Shown: positions 17,180 to 26,924, numbered from the stretch's first letter. The stretch: DNA of 63,351 nucleotides from Streptomyces sp. HB132 (GCF_016909575.1 NZ_JAFBGA010000025.1:1-63351); one strand, 5' to 3'. A program made the numbers and translations. Notes: generated by a model not told the origin, from the sequence alone.

Positions 17180-18930
17180 GGGAGAAATACCGGCAGGAAC
17201 GCGACAAACGCAGCGTCGGTCGCACCTACCGGTTCGCGCGCGGTGACCTGGGCGGCTACGCGCGAGACCCCTACACCGAGCGGCGGGAACGCGAACCGTT
17301 CACCGACGAGGTGGACGTCGCCGTCGTGGGCGCCGGCATCGGCGGCCTGCTGACCGGAGCCCATCTGCGCAAGGAGACCGGCCTCAAGCGCATCCGGCTG
17401 ATCGACGAGGCCGGCGACGTCGGTGGCACCTGGTACTGGAACCGCTTCCCCGGCGTCCGGTGCGACGTCGAGAGCTACATCTACATGCCGTTGCTCGAGG
17501 AGACCGGCACGATACCCACCGAGAAGTACTCCACCGGGCCCGAGATATTCGCCCACCTCCAGCAGATCGCCCACAGGTACGACCTCTACCGCGACGCCCT
17601 CTTCCAGACCGCCGTCACCGAGCTGCGATGGGACGAGGCGGCCGGCAAGTGGCTGGTGAGCACCGACCGCGGCGATCTGATCCGGGCCCGGTACGTGGCC
17701 ATGTCGATCGGTCTGATGCACCGCCCCAAACTGCCCGGGCTACCGGGCCTGGAGACGTTCGCCGGGCACTCCTTCCACACCAGCCGCTGGGACTTCGACT
17801 ACACCGGAGGCGACAGCACCGGCGGGCTGACCGGACTGCGGGACAAGAAGGTCGGCGTCATCGGCACCGGCTCGACGACCGTCCAGCTCGCCCCGCACCT
17901 CGCCGAGTGGGCCGAGGAGCTCGTCCTCTTCCAGCGCACCCCGGCCGCGGTCGACATCCGCGGCAACCGGCCCACCCCGTCCGACTGGGCCGGCAGCCTC
18001 GAGCCGGGCTGGCAGCAGCACCGGATGGAGAACTTCCACGCGCTGACCTCCGGCGTGCCGCAGGACGAGGATCTGGTCCAGGACCGCTGGACCCAGACCA
18101 CGGCCGAACTGGCCGCCGCGATCCTGCCCACCGGCGACACCGGGGGCGACCCGAAGGAGCGGGCGCTCGCGGCCGAACGTGCGGACTTCCTCAAGATGGA
18201 GGAACTGCGCGCCCGCGTCGACAGCGTTGTCACCGACCCCGCGACCGCCGCCGCACTCAAGCCGTACTACCGCGTCTACTGCAAGCGGCCCTGCTTCCAC
18301 GACGGCTACCTGCAGACCTTCAACCGGCCCAACGTGACCCTGGTCGACACCCAGGGGCAGGGCGTGGAGCGGCTCACCCCGGCCGGGGTGGTCGCGAACG
18401 GCCGGGAGTACCCGGTCGACTGCCTGGTCTTCGCCACCGGCTACGAGCACGAGTTCGCGGTCCCGTACACCGACCGTGCGGGTTACGACATCGTCGGACG
18501 CGACGGGGTGAAGCTGTCGGAGAAGTGGGCGGACGGGGCGCGCACCCTGCACGGACTCCAGGTGCACGGTTTCCCCAACTGCTTCGTCCTGTCCAAGGCC
18601 CAGGCCGGCCGCCACGTCAACATCGCCTACATGCTGGGCGAGCAGACCCGGCACCTCGCGCACGTCGTCAAGTGCGTGGAGGAGCGCGGTCACCAGGTCG
18701 TGGAGGCTTCCGAGGCCGGCGAGAAGGAATGGGTCGAGGAGATCCTCCGGCTCGCCACCGGCGACAGCGACTTCCTGGAGAACTGCACGCCCGGCCTCTA
18801 CAACAACGAGGGCGACCCGAGCGGTCTGCCCCTGCTCAACTCCAGCTACGGCGGCGGCTCGGTGGCGTTCGTGAACATCCTCAGGCGCTGGCGCGAGGCG
18901 GGCGACCTCGCCGGTCTCGAACTGCGCTGA
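17116..18930 (+). CDS. penE: Baeyer-Villiger monooxygenase, pentalenolactone D synthase
   Basis: FAD/NADPH Baeyer-Villiger monooxygenase, 604 residues, inserting oxygen next to the C11 ketone of 1-deoxy-11-oxopentalenic acid. The FAD fold starts with VVGAGIGG (about residues 70-77), the NADPH fold with GVIGTGSTT, and the BVMO fingerprint FxGxxxHxxxW is FAGHSFHTSRW (215-225). GTG at 17116 is preceded by GAGGAGGAG and lies inside the end of penF. PenE/PntE give pentalenolactone D whereas the close homologue PtlE gives neopentalenolactone D; sequence alone does not decide, but the presence of PenM favours pentalenolactone D. Confidence 0.94.
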   Translation: MARAESDDRSDGSPTVDLEAVREKYRQERDKRSVGRTYRFARGDLGGYARDPYTERREREPFTDEVDVAVVGAGIGGLLTGAHLRKETGLKRIRLIDEAGDVGGTWYWNRFPGVRCDVESYIYMPLLEETGTIPTEKYSTGPEIFAHLQQIAHRYDLYRDALFQTAVTELRWDEAAGKWLVSTDRGDLIRARYVAMSIGLMHRPKLPGLPGLETFAGHSFHTSRWDFDYTGGDSTGGLTGLRDKKVGVIGTGSTTVQLAPHLAEWAEELVLFQRTPAAVDIRGNRPTPSDWAGSLEPGWQQHRMENFHALTSGVPQDEDLVQDRWTQTTAELAAAILPTGDTGGDPKERALAAERADFLKMEELRARVDSVVTDPATAAALKPYYRVYCKRPCFHDGYLQTFNRPNVTLVDTQGQGVERLTPAGVVANGREYPVDCLVFATGYEHEFAVPYTDRAGYDIVGRDGVKLSEKWADGARTLHGLQVHGFPNCFVLSKAQAGRHVNIAYMLGEQTRHLAHVVKCVEERGHQVVEASEAGEKEWVEEILRLATGDSDFLENCTPGLYNNEGDPSGLPLLNSSYGGGSVAFVNILRRWREAGDLAGLELR

Positions 18931-18978
18931 CCGCCACGTCCCCTCTCCGAACCTCCTCTCCGAAAGGTGGCAACGCCC

Positions 18979-19878
18979 ATGGACGTAACGCCGATACCCG
19001 GCGCCGCTCTCGGCGCCGTCGTGCACGGCGCCCATGTCACCGGTGACATGGACAAGACCCGGTTCGAGGAGATCTGGGCGGCGCTCGACGAGCATCTCGT
19101 CCTCGTCCTCCGCGGCCACGAGACCCCCTCCTACGAGCAGTTCCTGGCCTTCGGCCGCCTCTTCGGGCACATCCCGAAGACCGGTCTGACCAGCGGCGCC
19201 CACCCCGACCACAACGAGATCCTGATCGTCTCCAACCTCGTGCGGGACGGCCGCAGGATCGGTGTCGGCGACGCCGGGTGGATGGGCTGGCACACCGACT
19301 ACTCCTTCCGCCCCCGCGTTTCCCAGGTCGGCTTCCTGGAGGCCGTGGAAGTGCCGTCCTCCGGGGGCGGGGAGACCCTCTTCACCGACATGTACGCCCT
19401 GTACGAGTCGCTGTCGCCCGAGGAGCGCGGGCGTCTGCACTCCTACCGGGTCCGCCACGCCCTGCGCACCGGGTACGAGGAGACCATCGCGGAGGAACTC
19501 CAGGGCGAGGTGTCCCTCGGCGAGAGCACCGAACGGATCCAGCCCGAGGACGGCACCTCCACCATCCACCCGCTGATCGCCCGCAATCCGCGCACCGGCC
19601 GCCGGTCGGTCTACATCAGCACCCTGAACACCGAGCGGATCGTGGACCTCGCCCCCGACGAAAGCCGCAGGCTGCTCGACGAACTGCTGGCGCACGCAGG
19701 CGAACCCTCGCACACCTACGCCCACACGTGGCAGCCCGGGGACATCGTCGTGTGGGACCAGCTCGGCACCGTCCACGCCAAGCAGGCCTTCGACCCGGCC
19801 GAACGGCGCGTCATGCGCCAGGTGGTCAGCATCTTCGACGACCCGACCGACCCCTGGCACACGGAGGTCGCCGCATGA
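18979..19878 (+). CDS. penD: Pentalenolactone F synthase (TauD-family dioxygenase)
   Basis: Fe(II)/2-oxoglutarate dioxygenase of the TauD family, 299 residues. In the pathway it carries out two steps, desaturation of pentalenolactone D to E and epoxidation to F. The HxD pair is GWHTDYSF (His105, Asp107), the distal histidine is in GTVHAKQ (His266), followed by RRVMRQV for 2-oxoglutarate binding. ATG at 18979 with AGGTGG upstream was preferred over GTG at 18967. Its TGA overlaps the ATG of penB; no extra gene lies between them. Confidence 0.93.
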   Translation: MDVTPIPGAALGAVVHGAHVTGDMDKTRFEEIWAALDEHLVLVLRGHETPSYEQFLAFGRLFGHIPKTGLTSGAHPDHNEILIVSNLVRDGRRIGVGDAGWMGWHTDYSFRPRVSQVGFLEAVEVPSSGGGETLFTDMYALYESLSPEERGRLHSYRVRHALRTGYEETIAEELQGEVSLGESTERIQPEDGTSTIHPLIARNPRTGRRSVYISTLNTERIVDLAPDESRRLLDELLAHAGEPSHTYAHTWQPGDIVVWDQLGTVHAKQAFDPAERRVMRQVVSIFDDPTDPWHTEVAA

Positions 19879-20888
19879 GCACCGCTCCCGCCTGTCTCAG
19901 CCACAGCCGGGTCACGATCACCCCGGCGCTGCGCGCCGCCGTCGGCCGGCTCGACGACCGCTCACGTCACCAGGCGGCATACCACTTCGGCTGGATCACC
20001 GCCGGTGGTGCTCCCACCAGCGCCGATGCCGGCAAGGCCGTACGGCCGGCGCTCGCGCTGCTGTCGGCCGAGGCGGTCGGGGCACCGCCGGAGGTCGCCC
20101 TGCCCGGCGCCGTCGCCGTGGAGCTCGTGCACAACTTCTCCCTGGTGCACGACGACCTGATGGACGGGGACGAGGAGCGCCGTCACCGGCGCACGGTGTG
20201 GAAGCTGTGGGGTCCGTCCAGCGCCATCCTGACCGGTGACGCGATGCTGGCGCTCGCCCAGGAGGTGCTGCTGGACACCGGGCTGCCGACAGCGGCGCCC
20301 GCCGCCCGCCTGCTGGCGCGCACCACCCGGCATCTGATCCGCGGCCAGGTACAGGACCTGGCCTTCGAACAGCGCTCTCACGTCACGGTCGAGGAGTGCG
20401 TCGACATGGCCGCCGGCAAGACCGGAGCGCTGCTGTCGGCGAGCGCCGCGATCGGGGCCGTCCTCGCCGGAGCGCCGGAGGCGACGGTGGACGCGCTGGC
20501 GCTCTACGGCGACCAGGTCGGCGTCGCCTTCCAGGTCGTCGACGACGTTCTCGGCATCTGGGGCGATCCGGCCGTCACCGGCAAGCCGGTCCACTCCGAT
20601 CTGCGCTCCCGCAAGAAGTCCCTGCCGGTGAGCCACGCACTGAATCAGGCCGGCCCGCCCAGCGACGAACTGGCCGCCTGGCTCACCACCCCCGGCGAAC
20701 CCGACGAGGAGGAACTGCGGCACGTGGCCGCCCTGATCGAGAGCGCCGGCGGCCGGGACTGGGCGATGGCCGAGGCCGCCCGGCGGATGGCGCTGGCCGA
20801 GGACGCGCTGCGCGGTGCCGAGCTGGACGCGGGCGCGCGGGACGACCTCCTCGCGCTCGGCCGGTTCGTCGTCCGACGCGAGGCCTGA
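19875..20888 (+). CDS. penB: Farnesyl diphosphate synthase
   Basis: Polyprenyl synthase family enzyme, 337 residues, condensing IPP with DMAPP/GPP to give the FPP used by pentalenene synthase. The first Asp-rich motif is VHDDLMDGDEERRHRR (DDxxD at about residues 93-97) and the second is VVDDVLGIWGD (Asp223 onward), both binding Mg-diphosphate. It starts at ATG 19875, overlapping the penD stop by four bases. A cluster-specific FPP synthase is standard for pentalenolactone loci and separates supply from primary isoprenoid metabolism. Confidence 0.94.
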   Translation: MSTAPACLSHSRVTITPALRAAVGRLDDRSRHQAAYHFGWITAGGAPTSADAGKAVRPALALLSAEAVGAPPEVALPGAVAVELVHNFSLVHDDLMDGDEERRHRRTVWKLWGPSSAILTGDAMLALAQEVLLDTGLPTAAPAARLLARTTRHLIRGQVQDLAFEQRSHVTVEECVDMAAGKTGALLSASAAIGAVLAGAPEATVDALALYGDQVGVAFQVVDDVLGIWGDPAVTGKPVHSDLRSRKKSLPVSHALNQAGPPSDELAAWLTTPGEPDEEELRHVAALIESAGGRDWAMAEAARRMALAEDALRGAELDAGARDDLLALGRFVVRREA

Positions 20889-21005
20889 GACCGGGCCGGC
20901 GCCCGTACCCGTATGCCCCTCACCGACTTCCGACTCAGCGATCGGCGCAGTCCTTCCAGGCCACCACAACCCTGCCCTCCGCAACCCACCCCCAAGGATT
21001 CCCTC

Positions 21006-22019
21006 ATGCCCCAGGACGTCGACTTCCACATACCCCTGCCGGGCCGGCAGAGCCCGGATCACGCGCGGGCCGACGCCCAGCAGCTCGACTGGCCGCGATC
21101 ACTCGGTCTGATCAACTCCGAGGCGGCGGCGGCGCGTCATCTGCGCGGCAGCTACGCCGACCTGGCCTCCCGCTTCTACCCGCACGCCGCCGGCGACGAT
21201 CTGGACCTGGGCGTCGACCTGATGTCGTGGTTCTTCCTCTTCGACGACCTCTTCGACGGGCCGCGCGGCGAGGATCCGGAGGAGACCGCACAGCTCACCG
21301 ATGCCGTCGCGGCGGCCCTCGACGGGCCCCTCCCCGACACCGCACCCCCCATCGCCCACGGCTTCGCCGACATCTGGCGGCGCACCAGCGAGGGCATGAC
21401 ACCCGCTTGGTGCGCGCGCAGCGCCCGGCACTGGCGCAGTTACTTCGACGGCTACGTCGACGAGGCGGAGAGCCGCTTCCACGACACGCCGTACAACTCC
21501 GCGGCCCAGTACCTGGCCGTGCGCCGGCAGACCATCGGGGTGCAGCCGACGGTCGACCTCGCCGAGCGCGCGGGCCGCTTCGAGGTGCCGCACCGGGTCT
21601 TCGACAGCGCCGTGCTCTCCGCGATGCTCCAGATCGCCGTCGACGCCAATCTGCTGCTGAACGACATCGCGTCGCTGGAGAAGGAAGAGGCCCGCGGCGA
21701 GCAGAACAACATGGTCATGATCCTGCGCCGGGAGCACGGCTGGTCCAAGGACCGCAGCGTCGCACACATCCAGAACGAGGTGCGCGCCCGCCTGGAGCAG
21801 TACCTCCTGCTGGAATCCTGCCTGCCTCAGGTCGGCGACATCTACCGGCTCGACGAGGCCGAGCGCGAGGCCCTGGACCGCTACCGCAACGACGCCGTGC
21901 GCACGGTGATCCGCGGTTCCTACGACTGGCACCGCTCCTCGGGCCGTTACGACGCCGAGTTCGCGCGGGCCGCCGGCGCCCAGGGCTATCTGGAGGAGCT
22001 CGGCAGCACCGCCCACTAG
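21006..22019 (+). CDS. penA: Pentalenene synthase
   Basis: Class I sesquiterpene cyclase turning FPP into the tricyclic hydrocarbon pentalenene, 337 residues, the same length as the characterised enzyme. The Mg-binding DDLFD lies at Asp80, Asp81, Asp84 and is preceded by the aromatic pair Phe76-Phe77; the second metal site NDIASLEKE (Asn219, Ser223, Glu227) is intact; RY near the C-terminus is present. The N-terminus MPQDVDFHIPLPGRQSPDHA is as I remember for PenA, which supports ATG 21006 over an upstream in-frame ATG at 20913. Confidence 0.96.
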   Translation: MPQDVDFHIPLPGRQSPDHARADAQQLDWPRSLGLINSEAAAARHLRGSYADLASRFYPHAAGDDLDLGVDLMSWFFLFDDLFDGPRGEDPEETAQLTDAVAAALDGPLPDTAPPIAHGFADIWRRTSEGMTPAWCARSARHWRSYFDGYVDEAESRFHDTPYNSAAQYLAVRRQTIGVQPTVDLAERAGRFEVPHRVFDSAVLSAMLQIAVDANLLLNDIASLEKEEARGEQNNMVMILRREHGWSKDRSVAHIQNEVRARLEQYLLLESCLPQVGDIYRLDEAEREALDRYRNDAVRTVIRGSYDWHRSSGRYDAEFARAAGAQGYLEELGSTAH

Positions 22020-22131
22020 CCGCACCGCTCACCGACACCACGCACCGGCGCCCGGCCGTCTCGGCGACACAGCTGCCGCCCGACCGGAACAGCGGTCACC
22101 AGTGCGGCGAAGAAGGGAAGTTGAGAATCCA

Positions 22132-23526
22132 ATGACCGAGCAGACCGCCTTCTCGGCGGGGGTGGCGCCCGGGGCGCTCCCTGTCATGGGACACGCGCTC
22201 CAGATGATGCGTCACCCCGTGAACTTCATGACGTCGCTGTCGGCCCACGGCGACCTGGTCGAGATCAGGATCGGCCCCACCACGGCCTACGTCCCGACCC
22301 ACCCCGAACTGCTGCGGCACGTCCTGACCAACGACCGCATCTTCGACAAGGGCGGCGTCTTCTACGACCGTGCCCGTGACATCGCCGGCAACGGCCTGGT
22401 GACCTGCCCGTTCTCCGACCACCGCCGCCAGCGCCGGCTGATGCAGTCGGCGTTCACCCGTGGTCAGCTCAAGCGGTACGCCGAGGCCATGCACGCCGAG
22501 ATCGACGCCACGGCGTCGCGCTGGCAGGACGGCACGGTGGTCGACGCCTTCCAGGAGATGTACGGCATGGCCCTGCGCACGGTCGGCCGCACCCTCTACT
22601 CCACACCCGTGAGCCCCGAGCTGGCGGCGAAGGTGGAACGTTCCTTCGATGTCGTGCTCAACGGCCTGTTCCGGCAGATGTTCCTGCCGGCCTCGATCCG
22701 CCGGCTGCCCCTGCCGTCCCAGCGCCGTTACAAGAGCAACCTGGACTTCCTGCACGAGACCACCCAGCAGCTCATCGAGGACTACCGCAGTTCCGACACC
22801 GAGCGGGACGACCTGCTCGCCGCCCTGATCGCCTCCCGCGACGACGACGGCGGCCGGCTCGGTGACAAGGAGATCCACGACCAGGTCATCACCGTCATGG
22901 CGGCCGGCACCGAGACCGTCGCCGGCACCCTCACCTGGGTCTTCTACCTCCTCTCCCAGCACCCGGAGATCGAGGCCGCGCTCTACGACGAGATCGACAC
23001 CGTCCTCGACGGCCGTGCCCCGCAGTGGGACGACCTGCCGAAGCTCTCCCTGGCCGACCGGATCATCTCCGAGACGCTGCGGCTGCACCCGCCCGCCTGG
23101 CTGTTCACCCGGCTCACCACCTCGCCGACCGAACTCGCGGGCCGTCAGCTGCCCGCCGGCTCCACCGTCGTCTTCAGCCCGGCCGCGGTCGCCCAGTACG
23201 AGGACGCCTTCGACGACCCCAGGACGTTCGACCCCGACCGCTGGCTCCCGGACCGTATCGCGCCGGCCTCCCGCCACGCCTACGTGCCGTTCGGCACCGG
23301 CGCCCGCAAGTGCATCGGCGACCTCTACGCACGCACCGAGGCCCTCCTGGGGCTCGCCACCATCCTCGGCCGCTGGCGGGTCACCTGCGAGCCCGGCATG
23401 GACATCCGCCCGGTCCCGCTGGCCACCATCTACCACCCGCGCCGACTGCGCCTGAGGCTGGACGCGCGCACGCCGCGCCGTACGGCCTCCGCAGCCTCCG
23501 CACCGGCCGGGGGTGACGGGACGTGA
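22132..23526 (+). CDS. penI: Pentalenene C13 oxidase, cytochrome P450 (CYP183A)
   Basis: P450 that oxidises the C13 methyl of pentalenene in steps to pentalen-13-al, on the way to 1-deoxypentalenic acid; 464 residues. I-helix AAGTETVAG, ExxR helix ETLRLHPP, and heme loop FGTGARKCIGD are all canonical. ATG at 22132 follows GAAGGGAAG. It is the last gene of the cluster, and a strong hairpin lies 50 bp after its stop. The C-terminal 20 residues are an Ala/Thr-rich tail outside the P450 fold. Confidence 0.95.
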   Translation: MTEQTAFSAGVAPGALPVMGHALQMMRHPVNFMTSLSAHGDLVEIRIGPTTAYVPTHPELLRHVLTNDRIFDKGGVFYDRARDIAGNGLVTCPFSDHRRQRRLMQSAFTRGQLKRYAEAMHAEIDATASRWQDGTVVDAFQEMYGMALRTVGRTLYSTPVSPELAAKVERSFDVVLNGLFRQMFLPASIRRLPLPSQRRYKSNLDFLHETTQQLIEDYRSSDTERDDLLAALIASRDDDGGRLGDKEIHDQVITVMAAGTETVAGTLTWVFYLLSQHPEIEAALYDEIDTVLDGRAPQWDDLPKLSLADRIISETLRLHPPAWLFTRLTTSPTELAGRQLPAGSTVVFSPAAVAQYEDAFDDPRTFDPDRWLPDRIAPASRHAYVPFGTGARKCIGDLYARTEALLGLATILGRWRVTCEPGMDIRPVPLATIYHPRRLRLRLDARTPRRTASAASAPAGGDGT

Positions 23527-23576
23527 GCGAACCACCCGGCTCCCGCCGCTCGTGATCGCCCGGGGGACCCGACGCG

Positions 23577-23608
23577 GGCTCGTCACCATCGGAGAAGGGT
23601 GACGAGCC
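23577..23608 (+). terminator. Factor-independent terminator after penI
   Basis: GGCTCGTCACC (23577-23587) pairs perfectly with GGTGACGAGCC (23598-23608) around a 10-base loop, 50 bp downstream of the penI stop. There is no T-run, as is common in Streptomyces. It probably marks the end of the pentalenolactone transcript. Confidence 0.75.
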
Positions 23609-23632
23609 GAAGCTCGTTCGCGACAGGCCGAG

Positions 23633-23890
23633 TTGTGGGAACAGCCACCCCGACGGAGCCGCCGGGCCTTCTCGGAGGTCGAAGACCCGTTGTTGGCGAA
23701 TCGTTTGATCACACGGGTATCTTGGCGCGCGAGGCCGCTGTCCATCGGTACACGGGGTGGCGATCACGCAGCCCTCCGCCCGCTGCACGCCGCCCGCACC
23801 GGCCACGCCGGTGCGGAGACCGCGATCTACGAGCGGATCGTCAAGGAATACAGCGGCCAGGACGCCCGGAAGAAGATGGGACAGCCGTAG
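23633..23890 (+). CDS. Possible small hypothetical protein or remnant
   Basis: An open frame of 85 codons whose last ~35 residues (LHAARTGHAGAETAIYERIVKEY and on) look like real protein, while the N-terminal half is Arg-rich and unconvincing. Only TTG starts are available. It ends three bases before the next gene. I do not recognise a family; it may be the surviving 3' part of a broken small gene. Confidence 0.3.
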   Translation: MWEQPPRRSRRAFSEVEDPLLANRLITRVSWRARPLSIGTRGGDHAALRPLHAARTGHAGAETAIYERIVKEYSGQDARKKMGQP

Positions 23891-23892
23891 CC

Positions 23893-24486
23893 GTGAACAA
23901 GAAGCACCTGGTCCTGCCCGCCGTACTCGTCGTCGCGGCAGCGGTCGTCACCACACTCGAGCTCTGGCCGACCGAGCTCAAGGAACTGCGCGAGCAGAAC
24001 CTGTGCCTGGGCATGCTGACGGAGCGGACCGCCGGCCTGCTCCAGGACGGCATGGGCGGGGCCGTCCTGGTCGAAGAGTTCGTCCCGAAGAGCGCGGGGT
24101 CCGCGACCGGGCCGGCGGACCCGGTCTTCTCCACCACCTGCTTCGTCAATCGGAGGAACGCCGAGGACAGGAGCAGCATGCGGCTCCAGTACACCCTGGA
24201 CGTGAGGTCCACCGACACGCCGAACGATCCCCCGGAGGGCGCCACCCCCATAGGGGAGGGCCTCACGGGCTGGGTGGGTCAGCGCCAGAGCGAGGTGCGG
24301 ATGCCGGAGGGGTGCGCGAAGGAGATGAGGCGGTCCGACGCGCGGCACATCATGGTCACCCTCAAGATCTCACCGGTTGCGCTCGTGGGACGGGACTGGA
24401 ACCACGCGTCGCTGATGAAGGACTCGCGCACCGTGATCCTCGAGGCCGTGGAGAACCTGACCAAGCAGTACGACTGCGCCGCCTGA
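23893..24486 (+). CDS. Membrane-anchored or secreted hypothetical protein
   Basis: A 197-residue protein of unknown function. It starts with a short basic stretch and a hydrophobic segment (LVLPAVLVVAAAVVTTLEL) that acts as a signal anchor or signal peptide, then a hydrophilic extracytoplasmic domain. Three or four cysteines (around LCLG, TTCF, EGCAK, YDCAA) could form disulfides outside the cell. GTG at 23893 follows the small upstream frame with a three-base gap. It resembles conserved streptomycete proteins of unknown role; no link to pentalenolactone is evident. The following 24487-24769 holds no gene I can support. Confidence 0.65.
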   Translation: MNKKHLVLPAVLVVAAAVVTTLELWPTELKELREQNLCLGMLTERTAGLLQDGMGGAVLVEEFVPKSAGSATGPADPVFSTTCFVNRRNAEDRSSMRLQYTLDVRSTDTPNDPPEGATPIGEGLTGWVGQRQSEVRMPEGCAKEMRRSDARHIMVTLKISPVALVGRDWNHASLMKDSRTVILEAVENLTKQYDCAA

Positions 24487-24769
24487 CCACGTCAGCGCGA
24501 AGCTGGAGTGCGTGCAGGCGATCGTCGACCGCTGCGGCTTCGACCGGAATGCCGACGGACCCCGGCCGGGAGCAGGTCTTCGACGCCCACCCGTGGCGCG
24601 GCCCAGCGCGGGACCGCCACTTCCTGTCCTCCTGGCCGCCTCCCCCTTGTGGACGGCGTCAGCAGGCGCTGTTTCGAGGACTGTGTCGAAGCCGTGCCGC
24701 ACGGCCTCGACTCCCGTAGTCCGCCTCGAACTCGGTGGCCATGGGCGAGGGCACGGACAAGCCTGTTCG

Positions 24770-25879
24770 TCAGGCCCGGTCCGCGTGGAAGGACGGGTAG
24801 TCGGTGTATCCCTCGGCGCCGGATGTGTAGAAGAGTGCCGGGCGCGGCTCGTTCTCCGCGTGTTCGCCCTGCCAGCGCTCGACCAGGTCGGGGTTGGCCA
24901 AGGCCGCTCGGCCGACGGCCACGACGTCGGCGTGTGCGGCCTCGATCAGCCCCGCTGCTTCCTCACGCGAGGTGATCGAGGAGGAACCGCTGTTGGCCAT
25001 CAGCTTGCCGCCGAAGCGCCGGCGCAACTCCTGGACCAGGCCTCCCCGCAACTCCTCGTGCAGGACGGAGAGGTAGGCCGGACCCAGCGGGCTCAGCTGG
25101 TCGAGCAGGTGGCCGTAGGTGGCCAGGACGTCGCCCCTGTCGGTCTCCAGGACGTCCTTGATGTTGCGTTCGGGCGAGATCCGCAGCCCGACCCGTCCGG
25201 CGCCGATGGCCTTCGCCACCGCGGTCACCACTTCGACGACGAAGCGGGCCCGGTTCGTCGGCGTACCCCCGTACCCGTCGGTGCGCCGGTTGGACGCCGG
25301 AGCGAGGAACTCGTGCAGCAGGTATCCGTTGGCGGCGTGGATTTCAACGCCGTCCAGACCGGCCTCGATCGCCCGGCGGGAGGCGGCGACGAAGTCATCG
25401 AGGACTGTTCGGGCCTCGGCGACGGTCAGTGCTCGTGGCACAGGGTAGGACTGCTTGCCCTTCTCCGTGTGCCCCTCGCCGCTGACCGCGATCGCACTGG
25501 GAGCCAGGACGCGCCGGCCGCCGTTGACGTCAGGGTGGGTGACACGGCCGGCGTGCACGACCTGCATCACGATGCGGCCGCCTCGAGCGTGTACCGCTTC
25601 GGCCACCCGCCGCCAGCCGGCCACTTGTTCGTCCGTGACGATGCCAGGCTGTCCCACGAAGGCCTGTGCCTCGTGGCTGGAGTAGACCCCCTCGGTGACT
25701 ATCAGCCCGAGGCTCGCCCGCTGTCTGTAGTGCTCGATCATCAGGCCACCCGGGACCCCGGAGGGGCCCGAGCGCATCCGAGTCAGCGGGGCCATGACGA
25801 CACGGTTCGCAAGCTCGATGTCCCCGAGGGAAACGGGCGTGAAGAGAGATGTTCCCGCGGATACCGATGCTGACGTCAC
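24770..25879 (-). CDS. Old Yellow Enzyme family alkene reductase
   Basis: FMN-dependent ene-reductase/NADH:flavin oxidoreductase, 369 residues, single TIM barrel. Characteristic pieces are LFTPVSLGDIELANRVVMAPLTRMRS at the N-terminus, GVEIHAANGYLLHEFLAPASNRRTDGYGG (substrate and flavin residues) in the middle, and the phosphate-binding VVAVGRAALANPDLVERW near the C-terminus. It reduces activated C=C bonds; the natural substrate is unknown. I chose GTG at 25879, 8 bases after GGAG; the open frame continues further upstream without protein character. Confidence 0.92.
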   Translation of the reverse strand: MTSASVSAGTSLFTPVSLGDIELANRVVMAPLTRMRSGPSGVPGGLMIEHYRQRASLGLIVTEGVYSSHEAQAFVGQPGIVTDEQVAGWRRVAEAVHARGGRIVMQVVHAGRVTHPDVNGGRRVLAPSAIAVSGEGHTEKGKQSYPVPRALTVAEARTVLDDFVAASRRAIEAGLDGVEIHAANGYLLHEFLAPASNRRTDGYGGTPTNRARFVVEVVTAVAKAIGAGRVGLRISPERNIKDVLETDRGDVLATYGHLLDQLSPLGPAYLSVLHEELRGGLVQELRRRFGGKLMANSGSSSITSREEAAGLIEAAHADVVAVGRAALANPDLVERWQGEHAENEPRPALFYTSGAEGYTDYPSFHADRA

Positions 25880-26212
25880 TGGCGCGACTCCGTTCCGAGA
25901 TGGGTGCGCGAATGGACATGGAGCCCGCACGCCGAAGTGCCGTGGCCGCACTGGGTCGCGAGCCGTCACCACCGAGACCACGGCGCCCCCTCGCGCTCGA
26001 AGGCATGATGAGCCCTCGAACCGTCCGCGGTCGTCGAACCGGGTGAAGTACCGGCTGCACAGGGCGTGGTGACGTGATGGCGCCGGGCGGTCCGCACGGC
26101 GGAGAGACGCGGGTGTGCCGCGCTGCGGCGCTCTCCCGGCGAGGGCGCCACAGCGTTCGGGCGGGCTCGGTGTGCTCGCAGGCCGGGGTCGGACCCAGGT
26201 GGGCGCGTGGTC

Positions 26213-26395
26213 CTCGCCGTAGCGGGCGCCGTAGCCGCCGTGCGTCAGGATCTCGTTGATCGCGGCCCCAAGTCCGCTTCGTTCGCGGTGAGATCGGCGG
26301 CACGGGTGTTCTCCTCGACGTGCTTCGGGCTGCGGGTGCCGGGGATGGGCACCCTGCGCGAGGAGCCGGGTCAGGGCCGGCCGGGAGGTCGCAGC
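26213..26395 (-). pseudogene. Decayed C-terminus of an aldo/keto reductase
   Basis: Read on the minus strand, separate frames give ALTRLLAQG, then VPIPGTRSPKHVEENTRAADLTANEADLG, then AAINEILTHGGYGARYGE. Together these match the well-known C-terminal region of aldo/keto reductases (LLAQG..IPGTR..VEEN..L). At least two single-base frameshifts break it, one near 26280 and one near 26353, and the N-terminal two thirds are missing. 25880-26212 otherwise holds no gene. Confidence 0.7.
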
Positions 26396-26447
26396 CCCGT
26401 CGGCGGCGGCAGAACGATGCGTCGGCGGCCGTCGCCAGGGCAGGTCC

Positions 26448-26924
26448 CTAGATGCCCGCGAGGACGGTGGGGTCGCCTTCGGTCCAGGCGTTGTCCACGG
26501 TGACGTGCTGGATGAGCCAGACGTCGCCGTTCCTGACCAGTTCGACGTCGTAGCGGTTGGTCATGAGGACGTGGCGGGAGTGGTCCTCCCGGGGCAGATG
26601 CTGGCACGCCACGATCGCTTCGAGGTTCGCCCTGTCGCCGTCGAGGCTCACCCGCGGGTTGCTCACGGAGTGCGTGGTGTCGAGGTGACCGAGCGAGGCC
26701 GACAGGGCTGCGGCGATGGTCTCGCGGCCTTCCACCGGCGGGTACTCCTGGCCGGCCTTCTTCGTGGCCGGACCGAAATCGGCTACCGCATCGTCTGCGA
26801 ACGCGGACGCGAGAAGGTCCTTGTCACGCAGATCGAGACCGGCTGCGTATCGGTAGAGCGTCTCCACCACGGCGAACTTGTCCTCGATCGCCGTGGTGGA
26901 GGTGCTGCTGTCTGTCGTCGACAT
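26448..26924 (-). CDS. SnoaL-like (NTF2-fold) protein
   Basis: A 158-residue alpha+beta barrel protein of the SnoaL_4 type. It starts after a Ser/Thr-rich tail with EDKFAVVETLYRYAAGLDLRDKDLLASAFADDAVADF, the helix pair and strand that open the cone-shaped NTF2 fold, and ends with VWLIQHVTVDNAWTEGD. Members are isomerases, dehydratases or binding proteins acting on small hydrophobic molecules; the substrate is unknown. A 30-bp perfect palindrome lies 43 bp upstream of the start and very likely controls it. Confidence 0.8.
   Translation of the reverse strand: MSTTDSSTSTTAIEDKFAVVETLYRYAAGLDLRDKDLLASAFADDAVADFGPATKKAGQEYPPVEGRETIAAALSASLGHLDTTHSVSNPRVSLDGDRANLEAIVACQHLPREDHSRHVLMTNRYDVELVRNGDVWLIQHVTVDNAWTEGDPTVLAGI

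Noticed and set aside
19278..19874. N-terminal extension of the FPP synthase frame
   Set aside because: Out-of-frame overlap with penD; the enzyme begins at the ATGA junction at 19875.
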